The position numbers and the translations under genes were made by a program. This document shows positions 27,214 through 35,327 of a stretch of DNA of 64,000 nt, piece by piece. The notes under the pieces were generated by a model. That model was not told the DNA's origin and made no database searches. It was given only the letters and a program-made list of their open reading frames with translations. This DNA comes from an uncultured Gammaproteobacteria bacterium (GTDB lineage: Bacteria; Pseudomonadota; Gammaproteobacteria; Pseudomonadales; Pseudohongiellaceae). Positions within the stretch are counted from its first letter, which is position 1; each line of letters starts with the position of its first letter. The stretch covers positions 1-64,000 of the forward strand of contig CAJXUA010000001.1 in NCBI GenBank assembly GCA_913060695.1. Direction: 5' to 3'.

Positions 27214-28149
27214 ATGAAAGTAACAAGCGCACTCCCCCTGATCGTGCTCACCTCTTTGAGCGCTAGCCTACCGGCATTCGCACAAGACGAATCGCTTATC
27301 CCAACGTTCTACGGAAAGGTCAATGTGACCACTGTATTGAATGAGCCCGATCGTGGCGAGAACTCTGGCGAGCTAGAGAGCAATGCTTCCAGAATTGGCT
27401 TAGAGGGTGATTATGCGCTTAGTGATAGTCTAAAGCTTATCTATCAGGCGGAATACCAAGTTAACCCAGGTGATAGCAATTTCACTAATTTCTACCTTAC
27501 TCAGCGTAATACTTACATAGGCCTGGAAGGCGGATTCGGGACGGTCATCGTCGGCCGTAACGATACGCCCTCTAAGCAGGTTCAGAATGGCATTGATCTT
27601 TTTAACGACCTGAACGGTGATATCAAAACTCTGTTCAGGAGCGAGATTCGCCCTAATGACCTGATTCAGTACACGAGCCCAACGAAGGCAGGTTTTACCG
27701 CGTCTTATACCGCGATCATCGATGGTCAAGACAATATCGGGGATCGGTTGACGAAGAGTACTTCGGCCTCTGTTACCTATGCTCACGGGTCGTTCTTGTT
27801 TGGTGCCGCGATAGATAATGATGTAGTCAACGTTGACTCCTTCCGTCTAATGAGCCGCTACCGTGAGGGGAATCTACAACTCGGTTTCATGTACGAGTCT
27901 GCCAATACTGGCAGTGGTGATGAAAGCGGCGTCTTCGTTAGCGCCTCTTACAAGATAGATAAGCTGGTTTTGAAGGCACAGACTGGTACAGCAGATCAGA
28001 AGCGCCAGGGCGGCGCTCAGAGCACTGTAGGGGTGGATTACAACATCGACTCAGAATCACGCTTGTTTGCTTTCGTCACGCGTACTAGTGCTGATAATCG
28101 TGCAGTCGATAATGATCAGTTCGGCTTAGGCTTTGAGCACAACTTCTAA
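27214..28149 (+). CDS. Outer-membrane porin, predicted PhoB-controlled
   Basis: A 311-residue Gram-negative porin with a signal peptide ending at PAFAQ, beginning FYGKVNVTT and ending in the outer-membrane terminal motif GLGFEHNF. The pattern NASRIGLEGDYALSDSLKLIYQAEY and RNTYIGLEGGFGTVIVGRND is typical of general trimeric porins (Porin_4). With the Pho box and position after phoU, it is the likely counterpart of PhoE or OprP, taking phosphate or polyphosphate across the outer membrane. Substrate choice cannot be read from sequence. TGGAG precedes the start. A weak hairpin lies at 28168-28198 between this gene and phoR. Confidence 0.92.
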   Translation: MKVTSALPLIVLTSLSASLPAFAQDESLIPTFYGKVNVTTVLNEPDRGENSGELESNASRIGLEGDYALSDSLKLIYQAEYQVNPGDSNFTNFYLTQRNTYIGLEGGFGTVIVGRNDTPSKQVQNGIDLFNDLNGDIKTLFRSEIRPNDLIQYTSPTKAGFTASYTAIIDGQDNIGDRLTKSTSASVTYAHGSFLFGAAIDNDVVNVDSFRLMSRYREGNLQLGFMYESANTGSGDESGVFVSASYKIDKLVLKAQTGTADQKRQGGAQSTVGVDYNIDSESRLFAFVTRTSADNRAVDNDQFGLGFEHNF

Positions 28150-28231
28150 TAGTGAGCTGCCTGTAAGGCGCTGGGCTTAAGCATTTTTAGTCCAGCGCTG
28201 CTAAGGCTTCGAATTACAGAGTTGTTTACGG

Positions 28232-29533
28232 TTAATCTAGCAAACGATCCTTGGGGAAATGGCAGACGAAACGGCTGCCTTTTCCTAGCACACTGTAGAT
28301 CTCCAAATCCGCGCCGTGACGTGCGAGCACATGTTTCACAATAGCAAGACCTAAGCCCGTGCCCCCGGTGTCAGTAGAGCGGCTCTCGTCCACGCGATAA
28401 AAGCGCTCCGTCAATCGCGGAATATGCTGTTCGGCAATTCCCGCTCCGTTATCGATTACTTCCACATCCAAGCCTTTTTCGCTAAGCCGTGCGGTGAGTT
28501 TAATCTTGCCGCTCTCTGGGGTGTACTTCGCGGCATTGAACAGGAGATTGGAGATCGCGCTATACAGCTCGCTAATACTGCCCTTGAGATACAGGTTGGG
28601 TTCGGATTCGAGTTCAAAGCTGTGGGATTTGTTCTCGAAAACCTGCTCGGCCTCGCTCTTTACCTCGCGTAACAAGGAGTTGACGTCGATACGATCCTGC
28701 TCCTTAGATAAGGCTTTGGTCTCTAGGCGTGAGAGTGTCAATAGATCCCGCACGATATTCTCCATGCGTTGGGATTGTTGATGCATCTGTTCCAGTGGCT
28801 TAATCCAGCGCGGTGCTACACCATCTCTATGGTCGAGTAGCGTTTCTAGATAGCCGTTGATCACGGTGATGGGGGTGCGCAACTCGTGCGAGACATTGCC
28901 AACGAAGTCTTTGCGCATCGATTCTAGGCGATGCATTTGTGAGACATCGCGCACGAGCATCAGACGCTCGCCTTCGCCGAACAATGTGATTTGAAACTCG
29001 AGGATTAGGTTCTTCTTGATAGGAGACTGGATGCGCAGAGGCTCGGCGTATTTGCGGCCCTCGAAATACTCAAAGAAGCGTGGTTCACGCAAGAGATTAG
29101 TCACCCCTTGCTGCTGGTCTTGACCGTTCCTAAAGCCCAGGAGAGTCTCTGCTGCCTTATTCCACCATTCGAGGTTGCCGCGGTGATTGATCATCACGAC
29201 GGCCATCTCTAGCGCAGCAGAGGACTCCTGAGCCTTGTCTAGGATACTCTTAAGGTGATTAACCGCATCGCGTTCGCGGCGCTGCAGGCGATATATGCCG
29301 TCGAATATCCATCCCCAAACTCCCGTCGCCTCCGGCGGGTCTCTCAGCTCGGTGTCGGGTAAATGCTCCAGCCACTGGTTTAAGCGATAGAGCTGAAACA
29401 TCATCTGTGCTAGATAGCCAATCAAAGCCATCATAACGACTAGAGTGATCTTGCCTATGATTAGGCCAAGCACTGCTGCAATGGCGATCAAGATCAATAG
29501 GCGATTGAGTTCGGAGCGCCATTCGCGAAGCAA
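28232..29533 (-). CDS. phoR: Phosphate-regulon sensor histidine kinase
   Basis: A 433-residue membrane sensor kinase. Two hydrophobic segments lie in the first 50 residues with almost no periplasmic loop, as in E. coli PhoR, followed by a PAS domain (AVVMINHRGNLEWWNKAAETLLGF). The HisKA domain carries the phosphorylated histidine in NVSHELRTPITVINGY, and the HATPase_c domain has NLLFNAAKYTP, VIDNGAGI and GGTGLGLAIVKH. It phosphorylates PhoB when Pst-PhoU signals phosphate shortage. It lies 66 bases after phoB on the same strand. Confidence 0.96.
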   Translation of the reverse strand: MLREWRSELNRLLILIAIAAVLGLIIGKITLVVMMALIGYLAQMMFQLYRLNQWLEHLPDTELRDPPEATGVWGWIFDGIYRLQRRERDAVNHLKSILDKAQESSAALEMAVVMINHRGNLEWWNKAAETLLGFRNGQDQQQGVTNLLREPRFFEYFEGRKYAEPLRIQSPIKKNLILEFQITLFGEGERLMLVRDVSQMHRLESMRKDFVGNVSHELRTPITVINGYLETLLDHRDGVAPRWIKPLEQMHQQSQRMENIVRDLLTLSRLETKALSKEQDRIDVNSLLREVKSEAEQVFENKSHSFELESEPNLYLKGSISELYSAISNLLFNAAKYTPESGKIKLTARLSEKGLDVEVIDNGAGIAEQHIPRLTERFYRVDESRSTDTGGTGLGLAIVKHVLARHGADLEIYSVLGKGSRFVCHFPKDRLLD

Positions 29534-29599
29534 AACAGGAATTCCTTCAGGTTAAATCAGTCCGCGCCACTATAGCGAAAGCGTCTTGGGAAAGAAACG

Positions 29600-30310
29600 T
29601 TAGGCAGGCTTGACGGAGAAGCGATACCCGGCGCCACGAACGGTCTGGATGAGACGGTCGTAGTTGATGCTGGTCTTCTCGATTGAGCTCAGAGCCTTTC
29701 GCAGGCGGCGAATATGCACGTCGATAGTCCGCTCTTCTAGGTAGACGTTGCCTCCCCATACCTGATCCTGGATATGGTCGCGGCTGAAGACCTTCTCCTG
29801 ATGAGACATGAAGAATTTCAATAGCTTGAACTCGGTAGGGCCCATGTCCACGGGACTATCTTCGATAGTGACGCGGTGGCTTGAAGGGTCGAGTTGTAAA
29901 TCGAAGACGCGGATGACTTTGTCTTGCTGATTACTGGAGCTGCGTCGTAGGACCGCTTTGATGCGCGCCACTAACTCGCGGGGAGAGAATGGCTTCGTGA
30001 CGTAGTCGTCAACACCAACATCAAGTCCTTGCACCTTATTGTCTTCGCTAGTCTTCGCGGTCAGCATGATGATGGGAAGTGTGGAGGTAAGTTCGTCGCG
30101 CTTGAGTCGACGGGCTAGCTCTATGCCGCTACCGCCAGGCAGCATCCAATCTAACAATACGAGATCTGGACGACTATCGACTATCGCCACATGAGCCTGA
30201 TGAGCGGTTTCTGCGCTCATGCTATTGAAGCCTGCGAGGTCGAGGGTAATGCCAATCATGTCGCGAATGGCGGGTTCATCGTCGACGATCAGAATGGTGG
30301 GGTCGCTCAT
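29600..30310 (-). CDS. phoB: Phosphate-regulon response regulator
   Basis: A 236-residue OmpR-class regulator. The receiver domain has the acidic pair in VDDEPAIRDM, the phosphorylated D in LLDWMLPGGSG and the lysine in VTKPFSPREL. The winged-helix domain ends in TIDVHIRRLRKAL...QTVRGAGYRFS. The start at 30310 is preferred; a GTG at 30319 would add three residues. It is predicted to bind the seven Pho-box sites listed in this window, including one before itself. Cotranscribed with phoR. Confidence 0.96.
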   Translation of the reverse strand: MSDPTILIVDDEPAIRDMIGITLDLAGFNSMSAETAHQAHVAIVDSRPDLVLLDWMLPGGSGIELARRLKRDELTSTLPIIMLTAKTSEDNKVQGLDVGVDDYVTKPFSPRELVARIKAVLRRSSSNQQDKVIRVFDLQLDPSSHRVTIEDSPVDMGPTEFKLLKFFMSHQEKVFSRDHIQDQVWGGNVYLEERTIDVHIRRLRKALSSIEKTSINYDRLIQTVRGAGYRFSVKPA

Positions 30311-30369
30311 AATATTCACTACCGTTTAAGTGTAAGTTCTTGAAATATAAACAAGACTATTAGAGCAAT

Positions 30370-30392
30370 ATTATATTACAGCGGTATGACAA
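30370..30392 (-). promoter_or_regulatory. PhoB-dependent promoter of phoB (autoregulation)
   Basis: On the minus strand TTGTCAT (30386-30392) and CTGTAAT (30375-30381) are 11 bases apart, and a perfect TATAAT (30370-30375) starts on the last T. The unit expected 11 bases further up (GTCTCCT) is poor, so this site is two good units. Confidence 0.85.
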
Positions 30393-30418
30393 AGATAGGA
30401 GACATCCTGTCATACCGC
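30381..30418. repeat. Perfect inverted repeat overlapping the phoB Pho box
   Basis: Arms GCGGTATGACA (30381-30391) and TGTCATACCGC (30408-30418) are perfectly complementary around 16 bases. It lies after the stop of the TonB-dependent receptor gene (30427) and could end that transcript, though no U-run follows. It also includes half of the phoB Pho box. Confidence 0.7.
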
Positions 30419-30426
30419 TTACTCAA

Positions 30427-32979
30427 TTAGAACCGGTACTCGACCTTGAGGCTGGCCGAACGGCCCTCGAAGTAACCTGTGGTGACATAGCCACCTTGGG
30501 TGATCTCCTTACGATCATCGAAGAGGTTTTGAGCTTTGATGTTGAGCTTCCAACTATCGCCAAACTCTTTGCTTAGGACAAAATCCAACTCGCCGTGGGG
30601 CTCTTCCACGAGATCGGGTGCACCTAGAATACCGACCTCATAAATGCGCTCGCCGAAGTAATGGTAGAGCAAGGTCGCGGTTAAGCCATCGTAGCTGTCA
30701 TAGCCAAGCTGGCCGTTGAACAACCAATCGGATTGTCCCTGCAGTGGTCTGGAGCTATTGGTTAGAATGCTCCTGGAATCGGCACCGATGGTAACTTCCG
30801 ATTGGATGTAGGAGGCATTCCCCGACACATAGAAGTCCGACCAACGATCGCCGAGGAAGTCGAGCTGCTTACGCGCCTCTAACTCTATGCCCTGGTTGCT
30901 GGCAGACTCTGCGTTGACGTAGCTGCGAGCGCTATTGGCGCCGGGCTGTACAACCGACTCTATCGGCAAGTCGAAATCTTTCATGAAGAAGCCAAGCGAT
31001 AGGCTATCGGTGCGCGAGAAATACCATTCCCAGCGCATATCGTAGTTCTTGATCGACGCCACGCGAAGATCCGGGTTACCGACAACTTCATAACCGGTTA
31101 AAGGGTTAGTGAAAGTGGCGGGGGAGAGTTCGCGAAAATCCGGGCGCGATGTCGTCTCGCTATAACCCAACCGGAACTGATGATTGCCATTGATGTAAGT
31201 GGCTGTAATGCCTGGCAGTATGTCGCTTGACTCTAGGCTACCCTCGATCGAGTCAGTGGGGCGGAACAGATCGAAGGTGCTGACGTTCTGGCGATAATCT
31301 TCTTGGCGCAGGCCAGCTAAGAGCTGAATGCGGTCGGAGAAGTTTAACTCTGCCTGAATATAGAAGGACTCGAGTTCACGAGACGCCGCGTAAGTATCCG
31401 TAGGGCGAGTTGTCTCACCCAGTTCGAAATCCTGTGGGCTTATGTTCTCTGGCGCTAAAATCTGCGATAGAGGTTGGGTTAAAAATCCATCACGATTCGC
31501 AACATCGCCTAGCTCGAAGAAAGTGAAGCGGCGAATATTATAATCGCGCACACTCTCTTGTTTGTCATAGCCTGCAGAGACGATGATGGTTGAATCTATG
31601 GGGCCATAGAAAACCGCATTCGTGTCGATGGCATAGTCCGTGCTGACGTCGCTCAACTGGCTAAAGCGACGCACATTGCCGTCGGCGCGTAGATTGAACA
31701 GGGTGCCTTGGTCGATGTCATCGTAGCGATATTCGCGAGTATCAGGCGCATCGCGATCTGCTGTTGCACGATTATAGCGCCATGTGACATTTAATTCGTG
31801 TGTGTCTGGGAAGTAATGATCCCCTTGCAGCTGATGAGAGACTAGTTCCCGCTCGATATACTCGATCTGCGTAAGCGTGCTGTTGAGTTGTTCGTCTCCG
31901 TAGAAGCCTCTTTCCTGTCCTGCGATATTATCCGACTGGCGCAACATAATATTGGTGGCGCTAATGCTATGGTTCTCGGAGAATTCCAGTCCAGTTGAGA
32001 GTATAGAGCTGATGTCGATATTATTCTCGGTACTGTAGAAGGTAAACGCATCCTGGCGCACAAGCTCATTGACGCCCGCTACTTTATAGGTGTTGCGTTC
32101 GATCTCGTTCTTATCCCATGAGTTCTTGTAGTCCACCGCGGCGAGATAGTTGAAACGCGTACCGCCAATATCATGGAAGTTACCGAGTGAGACTGTTGCG
32201 CCTACATCGGCGGGAATAGACTGCTGGCTAAGATCGTAATCGTTATTCAGGCTTTGCCCAATCGTTTGCAATTCCTGTGCAGTGTAACCGCCGGTATCGA
32301 GATACTGGCTGCGTCGTTGCAGGCGTTGACCATTCGCGGTGGCCTGCTTCAACACATCGGGCATGGCGCGCGCGCCATCGTCGTAGCCTAGCCAATCCTT
32401 GCCGCCCGAGTTCGCTTTTGTGCCGTTCGAAAAATTCGTGCCATCGGTACCGGAAACAGACGTGGCGACATTGAAGAAGAATTCATCACTACTCTTCTTA
32501 GTACGCATCTGCAGCACGCCACCGCCGAACTCACTCGGAAACTGTGCTGAATAGGTTTTCTGTACGACTACGCTGTCCATAATTGCGTTGGGAAATAGGT
32601 CTAATGGCACTACACGATTCAATGGCTCAGGGCTAGGCATTGTGGACCCATTGAGCAGTGCCGAGGAGTAGCGTTCGCCGAGGCCGCGTACGTAAACATA
32701 TTTACCGCCAACAAGGCTCAAACCAGCTACTCGTTTCAGACCTTCCGCAATATTAGTATCACCGGAACGAGCGAATTCTTCGTTGCTGAGCACATTGGAT
32801 AGTGCAGACGTATTGCGTTTCTCGTCAGGCACGTAACGGCCAATGACAGCAATTTCTTCGACCTGAGGCGCGAAGGCATTGGAAGTAGAATTAGTCGCGG
32901 GGGAGGATGGGGCTTGTGCCAGCACTTGTGTGCTAGCTAGAGCCATAGCAATCGCAGCAGGAAGAGCGCGTTTGATCAT
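30427..32979 (-). CDS. TonB-dependent outer-membrane receptor, predicted PhoB-controlled
   Basis: An 850-residue receptor with a signal peptide ending at QVLAQ, a TonB-box-like VEEIAVIG, a plug domain (NTSALSNVLSNEEFARSGDTNIAEGLKRVAGLSLVGGKYVYVRGLGERY) and a 22-strand-type barrel ending in GRSASLKVEYRF. The YVRGLGERYSSALLNGSTMPSPEP run is typical of large receptors of the CirA/oar-like type. It has a clear Pho promoter, sits next to phoB, and follows the secreted beta-helix gene. Uptake of a phosphorus compound is inferred; the ligand is unknown. No Fur-box match was noticed near its promoter. Confidence 0.92.
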   Translation of the reverse strand: MIKRALPAAIAMALASTQVLAQAPSSPATNSTSNAFAPQVEEIAVIGRYVPDEKRNTSALSNVLSNEEFARSGDTNIAEGLKRVAGLSLVGGKYVYVRGLGERYSSALLNGSTMPSPEPLNRVVPLDLFPNAIMDSVVVQKTYSAQFPSEFGGGVLQMRTKKSSDEFFFNVATSVSGTDGTNFSNGTKANSGGKDWLGYDDGARAMPDVLKQATANGQRLQRRSQYLDTGGYTAQELQTIGQSLNNDYDLSQQSIPADVGATVSLGNFHDIGGTRFNYLAAVDYKNSWDKNEIERNTYKVAGVNELVRQDAFTFYSTENNIDISSILSTGLEFSENHSISATNIMLRQSDNIAGQERGFYGDEQLNSTLTQIEYIERELVSHQLQGDHYFPDTHELNVTWRYNRATADRDAPDTREYRYDDIDQGTLFNLRADGNVRRFSQLSDVSTDYAIDTNAVFYGPIDSTIIVSAGYDKQESVRDYNIRRFTFFELGDVANRDGFLTQPLSQILAPENISPQDFELGETTRPTDTYAASRELESFYIQAELNFSDRIQLLAGLRQEDYRQNVSTFDLFRPTDSIEGSLESSDILPGITATYINGNHQFRLGYSETTSRPDFRELSPATFTNPLTGYEVVGNPDLRVASIKNYDMRWEWYFSRTDSLSLGFFMKDFDLPIESVVQPGANSARSYVNAESASNQGIELEARKQLDFLGDRWSDFYVSGNASYIQSEVTIGADSRSILTNSSRPLQGQSDWLFNGQLGYDSYDGLTATLLYHYFGERIYEVGILGAPDLVEEPHGELDFVLSKEFGDSWKLNIKAQNLFDDRKEITQGGYVTTGYFEGRSASLKVEYRF

Positions 32980-33022
32980 AATAGTTTGCCCGAGTTATGA
33001 GAGTGATTCAAAAGACAGCGCT

Positions 33023-33056
33023 ATTGTATTGAGCGAACATGACACTAATATTTCAG
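33023..33056 (-). promoter_or_regulatory. PhoB-dependent promoter of the TonB-dependent receptor gene
   Basis: On the minus strand, units CTGAAAT (33050-33056), GTGTCAT (33039-33045) and GCTCAAT (33028-33034) are 11 bases apart. TACAAT (33023-33028) starts on the last T. The spacing equals that of pstS and the porin. Outer units match the consensus at four or five of seven positions. Confidence 0.8.
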
Positions 33057-33110
33057 TTGAGTGAAAAGCCCCGCAGTGGTGCAAATAATTTCAGGACGGG
33101 ACACAGGCAT

Positions 33111-33143
33111 AAAAAAAAGGGCGCTAGAAGCGCCCCTTTTTTT
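33111..33143 (-). terminator. Rho-independent terminator after the beta-helix gene
   Basis: Stem GGGCGCT / AGCGCCC (33119-33125 with 33129-33135) flanked by A8 and T7, so it can work on both strands. It ends the 34939-33164 transcript and separates it from the receptor gene. Confidence 0.9.
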
Positions 33144-33163
33144 GAATCTACCCTGACACTTAC

Positions 33164-34939
33164 TTAGTCAGTGAAAACCCAACCTGCAGCCCAATCAGAC
33201 TTCTGGTCTTTTACTGCGCCGATGTGATCAGCGTTGTCGAAGAAGCTGTCTGTGAACGTTGCCGGTGCAATCGCGTTAAGCGCTGGGCTGTTGATTACTC
33301 CTGACAAAGTCGCTGTGCCTGTGCTGTTGCCAGCCTGGCCCGCGAACCAAGAAGCCGTTGACCAAGGATCAGTCGACGCGTCAGCGAATGCTGTTGCACA
33401 GCCGAAGAACGTGTTGGTCATAGTCAACTCACCGGTCAGTGCTGTGGCAGAAGTGCCGCCATTTGTGAAAGTGGCAGCGTCATCGATGTCGATACAGGAA
33501 GTGGCGAAATTCGTCACTACGAAGTTGGAGATGTTCGCACCTGTGCCGCGACGCAATGTCATGGCTTTGCCACTCGCGCCCTTGCCGATCATGGTGAAGT
33601 TAGCCAGTGTAGGCTTAGAGCGAGGCAGGGAGTCGAAGGCAAACTCGTTGCTATCAGCCTCGATACCGCGGTCGCCAGAGCCAGCGCGCTGCTTCAGTAC
33701 TGCATACTGTACTTTGCCACGGAAGCCGAAGGTCCAATCAAACGAGTCGTCTTCGTTGCTGCTTAGGTAAAGGTGCTTTACGTTTACTGTGCCGCCGAAG
33801 AATTCCACGCCGTCGTCAGAGCTGCCGTGTACCTGTACGTAGTCAACTTTAGTGCCGCTACCAACGCCCTGGAAGGCGATGCCGTTTAGCTCATTCGTTT
33901 CAGTGATGTTCTGACCTGGGTATTTTACGATCACGTAGTTCAGCGTGCCGCTGTTGTCTGCGACGTTGTTGCCGCCGTATTTGCCAGTAGAGCCTTCGCC
34001 CTCAAGTTCACAAAGTACCGTGCCGGCCGCGCAGCCGTTTACTGGCGCGTTGCCGTTAATGATCAAGCCGCCCCAACGGCCAGTGGTGCTGGCTGTGGCA
34101 TTTGCTTCATCGTCATAGGTGAACACGATAGGAGCCGCCTCGCTACCAAGAGCTTCGATCTTGGAGCCGCGGTTTATTACTAGGAAGTTCAGGCCAACTG
34201 GCGCAATAACCTTTGTGCCTGCGTCTATAGTCAGTGTGGCAGCGTTAGTGTTGTCGCCGCCGATGAACACTGCTCCGTTGAGTAGGTAGACATTGTTAGC
34301 CGTTAAATGGGTGTTGGCTGTGACAGTTCCGGTCAGTACGCACACTGGTTTGCCTTCGAAAGTGCCGCCAGATGAAAGCGTTGTGTTAGTTGGGCAGCCA
34401 GCTGCTGGGGCTGCATTGATACCGAAAGAGATTGGGCTGGAAGTGTAGGCGAGTGTGTTGATGTCGCCGCCAGTGTAGTAGCCCATGTAGACGCGGAAAT
34501 TCAGGCCTGACAAGTTGGAGTTGATGCCGATCAGGTCGTCTAGGACTGAGAATTTCTCAGTGGCTGCAAGTGTCTTGGTTGCGTAAGGCTTGAGGCTGCT
34601 TACTTGTCCGTCCCAAGGTAGGAAGAAACCACCAGATACTTTCTGATAGATCCCCATGCCAGGAATCTCGATAAGCGCTACTAGTCCGCCTTTCTTGCCG
34701 ACATCTGCCGCGGCAACGTTCAGCGTGCCGTTGACATCAACAGCGGCGCTGCTTGCCGCAGTCGCTGTATAGCTTGAACCATTGTTGATTGTTGCACCGC
34801 CAGTGAAAGTAGCAGTTGTCGCTGCGCCACTCGCTGTTGCTACGCTTAGAGCTGGCTCTGCAGCCTGTGCGGTAAGTGCGGTGAAGCCTAGTGTCGCGAA
34901 AGCGACTGCGGAAAATAGCGAATTGCGGTTGAAATTCAT
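33164..34939 (-). CDS. Secreted beta-helix-like protein of unknown function, predicted PhoB-controlled
   Basis: A 591-residue exported protein with a signal peptide ending near TAQAAEP. The first 180 residues are Ala/Thr/Gly-rich. The rest reads like stacked parallel-beta rungs (GGLIINGNAPV, LNYVIVKYPG, VDYVQVHGSSDDGVEFFGG, VNVKHLYLSSNEDDSFDWTFG). The repeated acidic runs SSDDG, NEDDS and DIDDA could bind metal, and a few paired cysteines are present. I recognise the style from secreted proteins found near TonB-dependent receptors but know no proven function. It precedes the receptor gene on the same strand and has its own Pho-box-like repeats. A role in capturing or processing phosphorus compounds is inference. 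Confidence 0.85.
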   Translation of the reverse strand: MNFNRNSLFSAVAFATLGFTALTAQAAEPALSVATASGAATTATFTGGATINNGSSYTATAASSAAVDVNGTLNVAAADVGKKGGLVALIEIPGMGIYQKVSGGFFLPWDGQVSSLKPYATKTLAATEKFSVLDDLIGINSNLSGLNFRVYMGYYTGGDINTLAYTSSPISFGINAAPAAGCPTNTTLSSGGTFEGKPVCVLTGTVTANTHLTANNVYLLNGAVFIGGDNTNAATLTIDAGTKVIAPVGLNFLVINRGSKIEALGSEAAPIVFTYDDEANATASTTGRWGGLIINGNAPVNGCAAGTVLCELEGEGSTGKYGGNNVADNSGTLNYVIVKYPGQNITETNELNGIAFQGVGSGTKVDYVQVHGSSDDGVEFFGGTVNVKHLYLSSNEDDSFDWTFGFRGKVQYAVLKQRAGSGDRGIEADSNEFAFDSLPRSKPTLANFTMIGKGASGKAMTLRRGTGANISNFVVTNFATSCIDIDDAATFTNGGTSATALTGELTMTNTFFGCATAFADASTDPWSTASWFAGQAGNSTGTATLSGVINSPALNAIAPATFTDSFFDNADHIGAVKDQKSDWAAGWVFTD

Positions 34940-35015
34940 AGTGACTCCTGAGGTCTAGTCTCTGCCTGAGACTGTGGCGTTAGAATTTGAGCAGACCTCA
35001 TCCTAGTCACTGAAT

Positions 35016-35055
35016 ATTGCAGTTGTGCGACACAAAATTTACATATTTATGACAT
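35016..35055 (-). promoter_or_regulatory. PhoB-box repeats before the beta-helix gene
   Basis: Four units at exact 11-base spacing on the minus strand: ATGTCAT (35049-35055), ATGTAAA (35038-35044), GTGTCGC (35027-35033) and CTGCAAT (35016-35022). The first pair with its AAAT spacer is close to the consensus. A -10 on the usual grid would be TATTCA, which is weak. Confidence 0.65.
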
Positions 35056-35245
35056 CCGCAGGAGTGGCGCGGCGCGGGGGTCTTGGCGAGAAATACACGG
35101 CAAATTACGAAGGGAGGGGAAGTTTGCGGTTATATCCGCGGCGAGATTGTGTCATTATCTATCCTTCATTGATCAGCATTTTGTCACAGTTGATCCTGCA
35201 TAATACGATGCGCTGCACAAAAGCTGTAAAAGCCTAAAAATAATA

Positions 35246-35285
35246 GTAACTTAGAAAGTTACAGGCAGACGATGTGCGTTATACT
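35246..35285 (+). promoter_or_regulatory. Promoter with palindrome before the OmpA-family gene
   Basis: TATACT at 35280-35285 is a likely -10, 43 bases before the ATG. The expected -35 position is covered by the palindrome GTAACTT-AGA-AAGTTAC (35246-35262), a possible operator. The binding protein is unknown. Confidence 0.5.
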
Positions 35286-35327
35286 AAAGGCGCTTTTATT
35301 TCACTTGGTTACATCAAAGGAGAGACC

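Noticed and set aside
28168-28198. Hairpin GCGCTGG / CCAGCGC between the porin and phoR as a terminator.
   Set aside because: No T-run follows on either strand; it may be a convergent transcript end but the evidence is too weak to list as a terminator.
35025-35237. 70-residue plus-strand frame between the beta-helix gene and the OmpA-family gene.
   Set aside because: It lies across the Pho-box repeats and promoter region, and has no ribosome-binding site or recognisable sequence.
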